This document shows positions 24,457 through 32,904 of a DNA stretch of 39,719 bases, piece by piece. The notes beneath the pieces were generated by a model, which saw nothing but the letters and a program-made list of their open reading frames with translations, ran no database searches and had not been told where the DNA came from. The DNA comes from a bacterium (GTDB lineage Bacteria; Actinomycetota; Acidimicrobiia; Spongiisociales; Spongiisociaceae), in NCBI GenBank assembly GCA_028821575.1, contig JAPPFW010000029.1:216814-256532 (forward strand), given 5' to 3'. Numbering within the stretch: position 1 is the stretch's first letter; every line of letters begins with the position of its first letter. The position numbers and the translations under genes are program-made.

Positions 24457-25341
24457 TCAGCCCGCTGCCAGCAGGCGACCCACGCCGCCCGCCCGGACGC
24501 GTTCGATGTCCTCCTCGTACTTGAGGATCACGCCCAGCGTGTCGCCGGCCGCCTGCGGTGACAGGACCTCCGTGCCCAGCACCTGCAGAGCCGCCGCCCA
24601 GTCAAGGGTCTCCGCCACCCCCGGCGGTTTGAACAGTTCAAGATTGCGGAGGCGCTCCATCGCCCGGGCCAGGTCCCCCGCTAGGTCCTCGGCGATCCCG
24701 GGCACCTTGGTCGTGACTATCTCCACCTCCCGCTCGAAGGTCGGGTAGTCGATCCAGTGGTAGATGCAGCGGCGCTTGAGGGCGTCGTGGATCTCCCGGG
24801 TGCGGTTGGAGGTGATCACCACCACGGGCGGTTCCTTGGCGGTCACCGTTCCGACCTCGGGGATGGTCACCTGGAAGTCCGACAGCAGCTCGAGCAGGTA
24901 GGCCTCGAACTCCTCGTCGGCGCGGTCGAGTTCATCGATCAGCAGCACGGGGCGGGAGCCGTCGGCCGACATCTCGACTGCCTCCAGTAGGGGACGGGCT
25001 ATCAGGTACTCGCGGCTCATGATGTCGGAGATGCCCGCGCCTTCTCCTTCACCGCGGGCTTCGATCAGGCGGATGGCCAGCATCTGGCGGGCGTAGTCCC
25101 ACTCGTAGATTGCATGACCTGCATCGAGGCCCTCGTAGCACTGCAGGCGTAGCAGCGGCTCGCCGAGGATTGCCGAAAGGACCTTCGCGACCTCGGTCTT
25201 GCCCACCCCGGCCTCCCCCTCGAGGAACAGCGGACGGCCCAGCTGCAGAGCGAGGTGGATCGTGACCGCCAGGGAGCGGTCCGCGATGTATCGCTGGGCG
25301 GAGAGCGCGTCAGCGACGCCTTGGACCGTGGAGGGGATCAT
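24457..25341 (-). CDS. coxD: CoxD-like MoxR AAA+ ATPase
   Basis: A 294-residue MoxR-family AAA+ chaperone ATPase. Walker A is LEGEAGVGKTEVAK, Walker B is VLLIDELDRADEEFEAYLLE, sensor 1 is PPVVVITSNRTREIHDALKR, followed by the YPTFEREVEIV region. MoxR ATPases pair with VWA proteins for metallocofactor or complex maturation; here the partner is the CoxE gene immediately downstream. ATG 25341 lies next to a decayed fragment of an unrelated ATPase, suggesting the original promoter region has been rearranged. Confidence 0.9.
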   Translation of the reverse strand: MIPSTVQGVADALSAQRYIADRSLAVTIHLALQLGRPLFLEGEAGVGKTEVAKVLSAILGEPLLRLQCYEGLDAGHAIYEWDYARQMLAIRLIEARGEGEGAGISDIMSREYLIARPLLEAVEMSADGSRPVLLIDELDRADEEFEAYLLELLSDFQVTIPEVGTVTAKEPPVVVITSNRTREIHDALKRRCIYHWIDYPTFEREVEIVTTKVPGIAEDLAGDLARAMERLRNLELFKPPGVAETLDWAAALQVLGTEVLSPQAAGDTLGVILKYEEDIERVRAGGVGRLLAAG

Positions 25342-25387
25342 CGGGAGGAAGGATACACGTCCCCAGCTGAGGCGACGACCCCTCTGT

Positions 25388-25542
25388 CCACGCCCACAGC
25401 GTGCTGAACGGCGCCGAGATGATCCGGTCGTCGATCAGGTTCGGCCACGGCCCGGTGTGCAGACCACCCCGCCCACGAAACCCTCGCCCAGGCGGTCGCG
25501 CAGTTTCGCGTACATCTTTTCCACTGCCCTGAGTACAAGCAC
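25388..25542 (-). pseudogene. Frameshifted C-terminal remnant of a DUF4143/AAA-type ATPase
   Basis: Reading minus from 25542, one frame gives VEKMYAKLRDRLGEGFVGGV and a second frame, entered near 25455-25465, continues LHTGPWPNLIDDRIISAPFS and TLWAW. Joined by restoring one base, this matches the usual C-terminus of DUF4143 AAA proteins (family pattern: KLR..LG..F..GVVLHTG....DRI.A.PIS.LW). No other part of that ATPase remains, so this is a decay product. It lies between coxD and hicB. Confidence 0.65.
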
Positions 25543-25569
25543 GGGCCATTCAGGAAGTACCGGGAGTCC

Positions 25570-25800
25570 CTATCCGGCAGGGTTGGCCGCGCCGACCCTT
25601 TCTGGTGTGACCAGTTCAACCTCGATCGGCCCGACGTCCGACTCGCCGATGTCGAGGATCAGCGCTATCGCCTCTCGTGCCGTGGACTCGACTTGTTCAC
25701 GGTGCCTGGCCTGGGAGAACACACCCCCCAACTCGGCTACCGTGATCGCCCACCAGTCACCCGAGCGTTCGGCGACAACGTGGTAGCTAGCCGGGCTCAT
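25570..25800 (-). CDS. hicB: HicB-like antitoxin
   Basis: A 76-residue partial-RNaseH-fold antitoxin: YHVVAERSGDWWAITVAELG, then GVFSQARHREQVESTAREAI and ALILDIG, the usual HicB N-terminal pattern. It lacks a clear C-terminal DNA-binding helix, so autoregulation may be weak or depend on HicA. Its ATG overlaps the hicA stop codon (ATGA, 25797-25800). Confidence 0.85.
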   Translation of the reverse strand: MSPASYHVVAERSGDWWAITVAELGGVFSQARHREQVESTAREAIALILDIGESDVGPIEVELVTPERVGAANPAG

Positions 25801-25997
25801 CCGGATATCACCTCTTCGACCCTCCTCACGATCCCCTCCGCCGTGCGCTCGTTGATCTCCCTGTGTCGTGGTATCACGAGTCGCCGGTCCGAGATCCTCC
25901 AGATCTCGTGGTTACCGCCTTGGCGGATGAACACCAACTCGACCCCCGCCTCTTTCGCGATCAGACGAAGTTGCTTCATCAGAGCACGTTTCTTCAC
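25797..25997 (-). CDS. hicA: HicA-like mRNA interferase toxin
   Basis: A 66-residue double-stranded-RNA-binding-fold toxin. The catalytic His lies in FIRQGGNHEIWRISDRRLVI, followed by PRHREINERTAEGIVRRVEE. HicA cleaves mRNA and is neutralised by HicB. The start is GTG 25997 (KKRALMKQL); ATG 25979 is an alternative. The pair sits between the terminator-like hairpin after coxM and the coxD maturation genes, an insertion-like position. Confidence 0.85.
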   Translation of the reverse strand: MKKRALMKQLRLIAKEAGVELVFIRQGGNHEIWRISDRRLVIPRHREINERTAEGIVRRVEEVISG

Positions 25998-26069
25998 GGC
26001 TCAGGATCTCAGGTCCCACATACGAAGTCAAGAGCCCTGTTTGGTGACCTGCGTCGCTCCCGGCACCCG

Positions 26070-26097
26070 CCACAAGCCACCAACCACAAACCACACG
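26070..26097. repeat. Heptanucleotide tandem repeat, 4 units (CCACMAR)
   Basis: Four units: CCACAAG, CCACCAA, CCACAAA, CCACACG. It lies in the spacer between coxM and hicA, immediately beside the large hairpin at 26101-26134. Confidence 0.8.
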
Positions 26098-26100
26098 CCG

Positions 26101-26134
26101 ACCGGCCGCCCCGAAGTCTTGTGGGGCGGCCGGT
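26101..26134 (-). terminator. Perfect 12-bp GC hairpin after coxM
   Basis: ACCGGCCGCCCC, a 10-nt loop, then GGGGCGGCCGGT. It lies 37 bases after the coxM stop (minus strand), ahead of hicA. No T-tract follows. It probably ends or attenuates the coxSLM transcript before hicAB and the maturation genes. Confidence 0.6.
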
Positions 26135-26170
26135 TCTGTTGGCTGTGTTGTCTTCTGTTCTGTCTGGGTC

Positions 26171-27037
26171 TTACCCGGCTGCGGCCAGGGCTGCCTTGAT
26201 CGCGCGGGTTGCGAACAACTGGGCCAGATGGGTCTTGTAGTCGACCGACCCGTACAGGTCCTCCAGCACCTCGATCCCGGATGCCGCATGAGCGGCCGCC
26301 GCCTCTACAGCAGCGTCGGAACCGTCGGAACCGACCAGCGCATCGGCCACGCCGCCGGCCAGGACAGGGCGGTTGCCCACACCGGTCACCGCCACGGTGG
26401 CCGCGCTGACCGAACCGTTCGACCTCGTGACCGAGGCAGCGACACCAGCCACCGCGTAGTCGGTATGACCACCCCGGCGACCCAGCTTGTCGTAAGCCGA
26501 ACCCGTACCGGCACCGACCTTGGGAATCCGCATCTCGGTGAGGATCTCGTTTGGCTCCAGCGCGGACATCAACGTGTCGACGAAGAAGTCCGCCGCCGCG
26601 ATCTCCCGCGTGCCACCCGACGACGCCGCAACCATCGTGGCGCCCAAAGCGAGCGCCGCAACCGGCTGGTCGGCCGCCACATCGGCATGGACCATCGACC
26701 CGCAACACGTGCCCCGGTTGCGGACCTGGCGGTCACCCGTCCAGGAAGCAGCCGTGGACAGCGCCGCGCCATGCTCCTGGACCAGGCCGCTGGCGGCAAC
26801 CTCGCCATGGGTCACCAGCGCGCCGATCGAGATGGAGTCACCGTTATCGGTGATATCACCCAACCCGCCGATGCCGCCGATGTCCACCACCATCTCGGGG
26901 GACAGCAGCCGCAGCTTCATCATCGGCAGCAGGCTCATGCCCCCTGCCAGCACCTTGGCGCCCGGATTGGCATCGAGAGCGGCCAGCGCCTCGTCCAGGC
27001 TGGAGGGCGCTACGTACTCGAACTGTCGTGGATACAT
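26171..27037 (-). CDS. coxM: CO dehydrogenase/xanthine dehydrogenase FAD subunit
   Basis: A 288-residue FAD-binding subunit of a molybdenum hydroxylase. The N-terminal YPRQFEYVAPSSLDEALAAL and VLAGGMSLLPMMKLRLLSPE (AGG flavin loop) and the later NRGTCCGSMVHADVAADQPV (normally TIGG in many members) match the CoxM/CutM family. It passes electrons from the [2Fe-2S] subunit to the acceptor. GAGGAGG precedes the ATG; the gene starts 13 bases after the coxL stop. The TCCGS variant where TIGGS is usual is worth noting for FAD binding. Confidence 0.92.
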   Translation of the reverse strand: MYPRQFEYVAPSSLDEALAALDANPGAKVLAGGMSLLPMMKLRLLSPEMVVDIGGIGGLGDITDNGDSISIGALVTHGEVAASGLVQEHGAALSTAASWTGDRQVRNRGTCCGSMVHADVAADQPVAALALGATMVAASSGGTREIAAADFFVDTLMSALEPNEILTEMRIPKVGAGTGSAYDKLGRRGGHTDYAVAGVAASVTRSNGSVSAATVAVTGVGNRPVLAGGVADALVGSDGSDAAVEAAAAHAASGIEVLEDLYGSVDYKTHLAQLFATRAIKAALAAAG

Positions 27038-27050
27038 GGGCTCCTCCTCT

Positions 27051-29426
27051 CTATGCCTGCGCGTCCTGGATCGCCTGCCAGACCCGTTGAGGCCGTAACG
27101 GCATGTCGATATGGGTCACACCCAACGACTCCAAGGCGTCCACCACCGCGTTGACAACCGTCTGCGCGGCGCCGATGGTTCCCGCCTCGCCGATGCCCTT
27201 GACACCGAGCGGGTTGATGTCCGTGGGCGTCACCGTCCGGCCCAACTCGAACGAGGGCAGGTCGACGGCGGTGGGCAGGATGTAGTCCACCAGCGAAGCC
27301 GTGAGCAGATTCCCGTCCATGTCGTAGACCGCATCCTCGAACATGGCCTGGCCGACGCCCTGGGCGATACCACCGTGGATCTGACCGTCCACGATCATCG
27401 GGCTGATTACATTGCCGCAGTCGTCCATCCCTATGTAACGCAGGAGCTTCACATCCCCCGTGTCGGGATCCACCTCCACCATGGCGATATGCGTGCCGAA
27501 CGGCCACGTGGCGTTACCGGGGCTGAAGATGGCATGTGCTTCCAACCCGCCCTCCAAACCATCTGGTAGGAGATGGGGCTGGTAGGCCGTCTTGGCGATC
27601 TCGTCCCAACTCACCGAACTGTCGGTCCCGACCACTTGGGCGCCTCCGTCAGCGAACTCGATATCGTCCTCCGACGCTTCGAGCAGGTGAGCCGCGATTC
27701 TGGCGGCCTTGGCCTGGACCTTCTGAGTGGCCTCGTAGCAGGCGGAGCCATCCACCGCTGCAGACCTGGACCCGAAGGTGCCGATGCTGGGAGGGGACTC
27801 CTCGGTGTCACCGTGGATAACCCGGATCCTGTCGACATCCATTCCGAGGCCGTCTCCGACTATCTGTGCCCAGGTCGTCTGGTGACCCTGACCGGAGGGA
27901 CCGGTGCCGATGGAAACGGTGGCGGAGCCGTCCGGGTGGACCCGGACCAGGCTCGAACCGTTGAATGCCGAAGGCATCTGGTACTCGGCCCACGAGAAGC
28001 CGAGGTCTACGAGGCCCGAAGGTCCGAAGCCGCATACCTCCACGTAGGTGGCGATCCCGACCCCGACGTGGCGTCCCTCGGCACGAGCGGCATCCCGCTC
28101 GGCCAGCAGACCGGACCAGCCGGCCGACTCGAGGGCGGCATCCAGGTTGGTCTCGTAGTCGCCCGTGTCCATCGGGAATCCCATCGGCGAAACCGCCCCG
28201 GGAAACTCGGAAGCAGGGATGTAGTTCTTGCGCCGCACCTCCGCCGGGTCCATCCCGATCTTCCTCGCGTACATGTCGAGGATCCGCTCGAGGTAGTAGG
28301 CAGCCTCCGGTCGGCCGGCGCCCCGGTAGGCGTCGGTGGTCATCGTGTGGGTGGTGACGCAGTCCATCTTCCAGTGGGTGGGGAAGGAGTACTGACCCGA
28401 CCCCACGAACACCCCGAGGAACGGGATGGCGACGGTGAAGTTCTGCGAGTAGGCACCCATATCGGCGATGCCTTCGAGCTCGAATCCGAGAATCTCGCCG
28501 TCCGTCGTACCGGTCATGGTGGCAGTGGCGATCCAACCGCGTCCCTGGATGGTCGAGTTGGCCGCCTCACGGCGGGTCTCGGTCCACTTGACCGGGCATC
28601 CCAGTTGCTTGGAGGCGAAGGCCACGAGGACCTCGTCGTTGTAGACGTTGAGCTTGCAGCCGAAACCGCCTCCCACCTCCATCGCCTTGACGGTCACCTG
28701 GTTGAGCGCCATGCCGAAGTACTTGCCGATGGCGCCGGCCAATGCCGACGGGATCTGGGTGGACGAATAGACGTCGAAGCGCCCGTAGCCGATCTGGTAG
28801 TCGGCGAGGACCGAGCGAGGCTCGATGGGAACCGGGATGAGCCGCTGGTTGGTCATCTCCTGTGTGACGACGACCACATCGTCCCTGGACTTCTCGGCAT
28901 CGATGCCCGCCTGCACGGCCGCCAAGCCGTCGGCGTCGGCGCCGAAAGGACCGGTCCAAGACACGAGCGTGTTGGTGCCGAGGTCGTCGTGGACCAGCAT
29001 CTCGTCGCTCAACGAATGCTTCAGGTCCACGACCGCCGCCAGAGCGTCGTAGTCGACATCCACCGCATCGGCAGCGTCGCGGGCAATGTACGGGTCCTCC
29101 GCGACCACCATGGCCACCGCTTCGCCGACATGTTTCACAGTGCCGTTGTTGAGCAGCGGTCGCAGAGCCCCGACCGGCGCCTGGGCCACCAGCAGGCCGA
29201 GGTGCTCGACATGGGCCGCGGTGTACACGGCCAGCACACCGTCCATGGACTCGGCCGCGGACGTATCGACCGACAGAACGTTGGCGTGCGCGAACGGGCT
29301 CCGGACGAAGGCCACATGGGCAGTGCCCGCCAGCTTCACATCGTCGGTGTAGCGACCTCCACCCTGGATCAGCGCAGGGTCTTCACGGCGCCTTACAACA
29401 CCGCCAAGCACACTCGTTGAGCTCAT
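27051..29426 (-). CDS. coxL: Form II CO dehydrogenase-like molybdenum hydroxylase large subunit
   Basis: A 791-residue molybdopterin-cytosine-dinucleotide-binding subunit. The active-site loop is AYRGAGR (366-372), the form II motif, not AYRCSFR of proven form I CO dehydrogenases, so the copper-binding Cys is absent. The catalytic Glu is Glu747 in [12 protein letters not shown]. Other family motifs: [15 protein letters not shown] and [19 protein letters not shown]. Form II enzymes include aldehyde or other heterocycle oxidases; CO oxidation is not established for them. ATG 29426 overlaps the coxS stop as ATGA. A longer open frame to 29630 lies within coxS and is not real. Confidence 0.93.
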   Translation of the reverse strand: MSSTSVLGGVVRRREDPALIQGGGRYTDDVKLAGTAHVAFVRSPFAHANVLSVDTSAAESMDGVLAVYTAAHVEHLGLLVAQAPVGALRPLLNNGTVKHVGEAVAMVVAEDPYIARDAADAVDVDYDALAAVVDLKHSLSDEMLVHDDLGTNTLVSWTGPFGADADGLAAVQAGIDAEKSRDDVVVVTQEMTNQRLIPVPIEPRSVLADYQIGYGRFDVYSSTQIPSALAGAIGKYFGMALNQVTVKAMEVGGGFGCKLNVYNDEVLVAFASKQLGCPVKWTETRREAANSTIQGRGWIATATMTGTTDGEILGFELEGIADMGAYSQNFTVAIPFLGVFVGSGQYSFPTHWKMDCVTTHTMTTDAYRGAGRPEAAYYLERILDMYARKIGMDPAEVRRKNYIPASEFPGAVSPMGFPMDTGDYETNLDAALESAGWSGLLAERDAARAEGRHVGVGIATYVEVCGFGPSGLVDLGFSWAEYQMPSAFNGSSLVRVHPDGSATVSIGTGPSGQGHQTTWAQIVGDGLGMDVDRIRVIHGDTEESPPSIGTFGSRSAAVDGSACYEATQKVQAKAARIAAHLLEASEDDIEFADGGAQVVGTDSSVSWDEIAKTAYQPHLLPDGLEGGLEAHAIFSPGNATWPFGTHIAMVEVDPDTGDVKLLRYIGMDDCGNVISPMIVDGQIHGGIAQGVGQAMFEDAVYDMDGNLLTASLVDYILPTAVDLPSFELGRTVTPTDINPLGVKGIGEAGTIGAAQTVVNAVVDALESLGVTHIDMPLRPQRVWQAIQDAQA

Positions 29427-29920
29427 GCGTTCTCCCATTCCGCCGGGGCGGGCTCTTCGCCGCGCATCTTGGCGCCGGCGTACTCGATCGCCCGCACGAT
29501 GTTGTGGTACCCGGTGCAGCGGCAAAGATTGCCCTCGATGCCGCGCCGGATTTCCTCTTCTGAAGGGTCGGCATTCTCTTCGAGGAGGGTCACCGCCGAC
29601 ATGATCATGCCCGGAGTGCAGAATCCGCACTGGAGACCGTGACGTTCCCAGAACCCTTCCTGGACCGGATGCAGCTCGCCGTTCCGGGCGAGGCCTTCGA
29701 CCGTGGTGACGTCGGCGCCCTCGGCCTGGACGGCCAGCATGGTGCAGGAGAGGACCGCCTTACCGTCCAACTTGACGGTGCAGGCGCCGCAGTATGACGT
29801 CTCGCACCCCACATGGGTCCCCGTCAAACGCAGATCCTCTCGTAAGAAATGGACGAGCAGGGTGCGGGGCTCCACATCCCCCGAAACCTGCCGCCCGTTG
29901 ACCGACATGGATACCTGCAT
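29423..29920 (-). CDS. coxS: CO dehydrogenase/xanthine dehydrogenase [2Fe-2S] subunit
   Basis: A 165-residue small subunit with two [2Fe-2S] clusters. The plant-type cluster is at Cys39, 44, 47 and 59 ([10 protein letters not shown] ... LSC). The helical-domain cluster is at Cys98, 101, 133 and 135 (QCGFC ... LCRC). It carries electrons from the molybdenum site in CoxL to FAD in CoxM. First gene of the S-L-M transcription unit; AAAGGAGA lies six bases before the ATG. Confidence 0.94.
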   Translation of the reverse strand: MQVSMSVNGRQVSGDVEPRTLLVHFLREDLRLTGTHVGCETSYCGACTVKLDGKAVLSCTMLAVQAEGADVTTVEGLARNGELHPVQEGFWERHGLQCGFCTPGMIMSAVTLLEENADPSEEEIRRGIEGNLCRCTGYHNIVRAIEYAGAKMRGEEPAPAEWENA

Positions 29921-30234
29921 ACAGGGTCTCCTTTCGACGCGGGTCGCTGTCCCGAAACTTTCAAATGCCGAACGCCCTGTCGGGACCAGGCGCCGGTCTC
30001 CTTTCCACCGGCCCGGGCTACGCGCTCGAGCCTCCTGCCTCCGGCGTAGAGAACCGTCAGTCTTAAGGCCCGGACAACCGGTCTAAGGATTGTCCGGCCG
30101 TTACTCGGACGATAGCCGAAGTCGAAGCACCGCACCCTTTCAGGAAGGCAAATCCGACCGAGCAAGGCCGGACGGCTAGCCGGAGTCCCCTCTCGTCCAC
30201 GTACCCGCCAGACGGCATCGAACCGGCCAGGGAG
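29921..30234. other. 314-bp spacer upstream of coxS
   Basis: No gene is supported. It lies between the stop of the LLM oxidoreductase and coxS, both on minus, so it should contain the cox promoter. The clearest element is the inverted repeat at 30070-30097. I cannot name a reliable -35/-10 pair. Confidence 0.5.
30070..30097. promoter_or_regulatory. Inverted repeat upstream of coxS, possible operator
   Basis: CCGGACAA and TTGTCCGG are separated by 12 bases, about 150 bp upstream of the coxS start. The symmetric arms and spacing suit a dimeric regulator, though a stem-loop ending the upstream gene cannot be excluded; no T-run follows. Confidence 0.4.
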
Positions 30235-31107
30235 TCAGTTCCCGGCTCGGATGACTTCCGACGCTATGCGTTCGGCGATCTGGTACTGCTCCGGGCTGGG
30301 CTGGTCGAGGATGAACTCGTTGACACCCACCTCCGAGAACATACCGACCACCTCGGAAAACGCGTCAAGACTCGACCATGGGTCGGGTAGGCCGCTGGAG
30401 GCCATCGCCGAGGCCCAGCCGTATAGGGAACGGGTGATCTCCGCAGGATCGCGGCCGATCTCGAGACATGCCTGATCCAGTATCCGGTTTCGCTCCGCCA
30501 TCTCCCGGACAGTCCCGGTCGAGTTCCACCGGTCCGCGTACTCTGCACAGATCCTGAGCATGCGGGGGCGATGGGCGCCCAGCGTCAGCGGTGGCCGGGG
30601 AGACTGGAGCGGAGGTGGACGCAACTGCGCATCTCGCAGCCGGTAGTGGCGACCTTCGTATGTGGTGATCCGGCCGCGGGCCAGCGAATCGATGACTTCG
30701 ACGGCCTCCCTGAACCTGGCCACCCTGATCGGCGGATCCTCCAAAGGTATGCCGAAGCTCTCGTGTTCCGCCTCGAACCACCCGGCGCCCAGACCCAATT
30801 CCAAGCGACCGCCGGACACGTGGTCGATGGTGATGGCTTGCTGAGCGACGAGCGCCGGGTGGCGGAAGGTGTTGCTGCTGACCAGCACCCCCACCCTGAT
30901 CCTTTCGGTCTCGGCGGCGAGCGCAGCCAGAAGGGTCCATCCCTCGAAGTAGGGATCGGAGGGATTGCTCGGTCGGTTGAGGTGGTCGCAGTCCCAGATG
31001 CTGTCGAAACCCAGTTCTTCGAAGTAACGCCACCGGTCCGCCATGACGGGATACGGTGCAGTCTGATCCGTACAGATCCCGAAGCGGATCCTCGTGTCCG
31101 CCACCAC
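30235..31107 (-). CDS. LLM-class F420-dependent oxidoreductase
   Basis: A 290-residue luciferase-like TIM-barrel oxidoreductase. Typical segments: FEELGFDSIWDCDHL, ERIRVGVLVSSNTFRHPALV, TIDHVSGGRLELGLGAGWFE and EHESFGIP. The GAGW motif and actinobacterial setting point to deazaflavin F420 rather than FMN, but this is family knowledge and not proof. The substrate is unknown. The start is GTG 31107. It lies upstream of the cox genes in the same direction. Confidence 0.87.
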   Translation of the reverse strand: MVADTRIRFGICTDQTAPYPVMADRWRYFEELGFDSIWDCDHLNRPSNPSDPYFEGWTLLAALAAETERIRVGVLVSSNTFRHPALVAQQAITIDHVSGGRLELGLGAGWFEAEHESFGIPLEDPPIRVARFREAVEVIDSLARGRITTYEGRHYRLRDAQLRPPPLQSPRPPLTLGAHRPRMLRICAEYADRWNSTGTVREMAERNRILDQACLEIGRDPAEITRSLYGWASAMASSGLPDPWSSLDAFSEVVGMFSEVGVNEFILDQPSPEQYQIAERIASEVIRAGN

Positions 31108-31262
31108 TTACAAAGCCCCTCTGTCGCCTGTGGCGCGCCAGGATAGACCGGCAGCGAGTCACCAACTGCGCGGGCTCAAACCGGTCGCCGTGATCCGGGT
31201 TCAAGCACGACGACTAATAGAGCGGGCCGCCCCCACCCGACTCGATCAGGATCGGTTGGTGG

Positions 31263-31283
31263 GAAACGGCCCGCAGCCGTTTC
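31263..31283 (-). terminator. 8-bp hairpin after the DUF378 gene
   Basis: GAAACGGC, loop CCGCA, then GCCGTTTC. It sits 19 bases after the DUF378 stop on minus and before the LLM gene, as expected for a terminator without a T-tract. Confidence 0.45.
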
Positions 31284-31302
31284 GGTCCAGCGGACGGCTT
31301 GC

Positions 31303-31500
31303 TTACCCGAGGGCGAAGAAGGCAAGCACGCCGGCGATGCCGACGATTACGTAGAGGACCCTGGAGATGGCGTTCGTCTCCCCGAACTTACCGGCCGTGG
31401 TGATCGCCGCCACCAGATCGAATCCGAACAAACCGACCAGACCCCAGTTGATGGCGCCGATCGCCGCCAGCACTACCCCAATGTTCACAAGGGTGTCCAT
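31303..31500 (-). CDS. DUF378 small membrane protein
   Basis: A 65-residue protein with two hydrophobic helices: VNIGVVLAAIGAINWGLVGL and LYVIVGIAGVLAFFALG. The INWGLVG segment in the first helix is the DUF378 (YuzA) signature. Function is unknown; the family is widespread and often stress-associated. GGGAGG precedes ATG 31500. Confidence 0.88.
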   Translation of the reverse strand: MDTLVNIGVVLAAIGAINWGLVGLFGFDLVAAITTAGKFGETNAISRVLYVIVGIAGVLAFFALG

Positions 31501-31715
31501 CGTTCCTCCCTGTCCAGATGGCCGAGCCCGTAGCTCATTCTTGTCAGGCTAGCGACTCGGCGACACAATGTGAGCAGAGCCCCGGATCGCTGTCAGGCGA
31601 GTCTGTGGCGTCAGTATCTGATCACCTGCAACCGGAGTTAGGGATGTTTACACGAGTGTGATCATCGCCAACCCGTTGGCCGAACACAGATCCCTCTCTC
31701 ACGTCCGTCGTTCGG

Positions 31716-32201
31716 TCAACCCTCGGGGACCTGATCCGCCAGCGCCTGGATGAGATCATCCTGAACCTCGGTCAGGTAGACGAGGAGAGCCATCTCAGGC
31801 TGAGGCCGACGGCGGGTCCCGACCGCAGTCCCCCACCCCTCCTCCTCGATCCCGAGCCGGGCAGCCAGCACCAGCCGAGTCTCGTTCATGACCATCAACC
31901 AGGAGTCGGCCTCCGCAGGGTCGAGTCGCACCGAACCGCGGCGGGCAGCTTCGAGCGACGATGCAACTACGGCCCGGTCCATCATCCGGTGCTTGTCCAG
32001 TTCCGGATCCATGAGCCGTCCGTATTCGGCTTGCGCTTCACGATCCTCCGGATAGGCCGCAACCGACAAGCGCTCTGCGGCGGGATCCCCGTCGTCGCTC
32101 CCGACTGTTGAGAGCACCGGCATCATCAGGTCGAGCGCGTCGACCTCCTCGCCGCGAAGCTTCAACTCGATGCCTCCTGACCGCGGGCGGAAGCGCTTCA
32201 T
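31716..32201 (-). CDS. DUF2017 family protein, partner of clpS
   Basis: A 161-residue helical protein of the actinobacterial DUF2017 family (KRFRPRSGGIELKLRGEEVD; NETRLVLAARLGIEEEGW; LVYLTEVQDDLIQALA). It is regularly found next to clpS in Actinomycetota, and here its ATG overlaps the clpS stop codon (TGATG). A link to the N-end-rule Clp pathway is likely from this conserved neighbourhood but the biochemical role is unknown. Confidence 0.85.
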   Translation of the reverse strand: MKRFRPRSGGIELKLRGEEVDALDLMMPVLSTVGSDDGDPAAERLSVAAYPEDREAQAEYGRLMDPELDKHRMMDRAVVASSLEAARRGSVRLDPAEADSWLMVMNETRLVLAARLGIEEEGWGTAVGTRRRPQPEMALLVYLTEVQDDLIQALADQVPEG

Positions 32202-32524
32202 CAGGCCCGCTCGATCGTGGCCCAGAGGGAGTGGCGATGCAGGGTGTAGCAGTCGATCTCGGCCTTCTCCCTGGGGGCGGTGTTGACCACCGACCGGCCC
32301 TCGTGATGGACTTCCAGCATGAGCCGAGTTGCCTTCTCCTCGGAGTATCCGAACACCTTCCGGAATACCAGAACCACGTAGGACATCAGGTTTACAGGAT
32401 CGTTCCAGACCACCACGTTCCAGCCTCGATCGAGGTCCACCTTCTCACCGGTCTCCGGCAGATCGATGGTCCCGGGCAGAACCGTTGACTGCGCGAATGG
32501 GTCTGCAGCGGAAGGCACGTTCAT
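32201..32524 (-). CDS. clpS: ClpS, adaptor of the Clp protease
   Basis: A 107-residue adaptor that delivers N-degron substrates to ClpA/ClpC-ClpP. The core WNVVVWNDPVNLMSYVVLVF and the following KVFGYSEEKATRLMLEVHHE and GRSVV are diagnostic, including the hydrophobic N-degron pocket region. ATG 32524 is chosen because the upstream open frame to 32854 is not ClpS-like. Translationally coupled to the DUF2017 gene. Confidence 0.94.
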   Translation of the reverse strand: MNVPSAADPFAQSTVLPGTIDLPETGEKVDLDRGWNVVVWNDPVNLMSYVVLVFRKVFGYSEEKATRLMLEVHHEGRSVVNTAPREKAEIDCYTLHRHSLWATIERA

Positions 32525-32610
32525 GTTCCTAGGGTATTCGCAAACCAGGATCAAGACCCCCGGATTGCGAACCCCTTGCCGGGAGCCTCCTGATCGGGCA
32601 CCTTGAGGGC

Positions 32611-32844
32611 ATGAGCAATCCACACACCCACAACCAATCCATCCGCACAGTCCCGATGCGCCGCACCTTGCGGGAATCGCTGATCGAAGCCGAGCAGTTG
32701 CGGCATCCGGTCCGGTTGGTGACAGCCGGCGGTCGCTCGGTGACCGGGGTTCTGACCGAGGTCGGGATCGACTTCGCCGAAGTCCAGACCGAGGACCGCC
32801 CGGTCGACATAGCCCTCTTCTACATAGAGAGCGTCTCCTGGTGA
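32611..32844 (+). CDS. Small hypothetical protein divergent from clpS
   Basis: A 77-residue protein: RRTLRESLIEAEQLRHPVRL, then VTAGGRSVTGVLTEVGIDFA and EVQTEDRPVDIALFYIESVS. The alternating beta pattern with GGRSVTGVLTEVG resembles a small Sm/PRC-like barrel, which is speculative. GAGGG lies just before the ATG. The frame is intact and the codon use is normal for the window. Confidence 0.55.
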   Translation: MSNPHTHNQSIRTVPMRRTLRESLIEAEQLRHPVRLVTAGGRSVTGVLTEVGIDFAEVQTEDRPVDIALFYIESVSW

Positions 32845-32904
32845 GGAAACCCAAGCACGAGTCGGTGCCCCGTTATGCCACAACCGGTCAGTCCCTGTAG
32901 CGCG

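Noticed and set aside
29427..29630. N-terminal extension of coxL
   Set aside because: It lies inside coxS in another frame; the ATGA overlap start at 29426 fits the family.
21560..29920. Selenium-dependent molybdenum hydroxylase using SelD without Sec
   Set aside because: SelD and a Mo hydroxylase are both present, but they are 12 kb apart, no yqeB/yqeC-like genes are seen, and the TGA in selD already points to Sec use.
31180..31215. GGTTCAA resembling a tRNA T-loop
   Set aside because: No matching acceptor, D or anticodon arms could be built around it on either strand.
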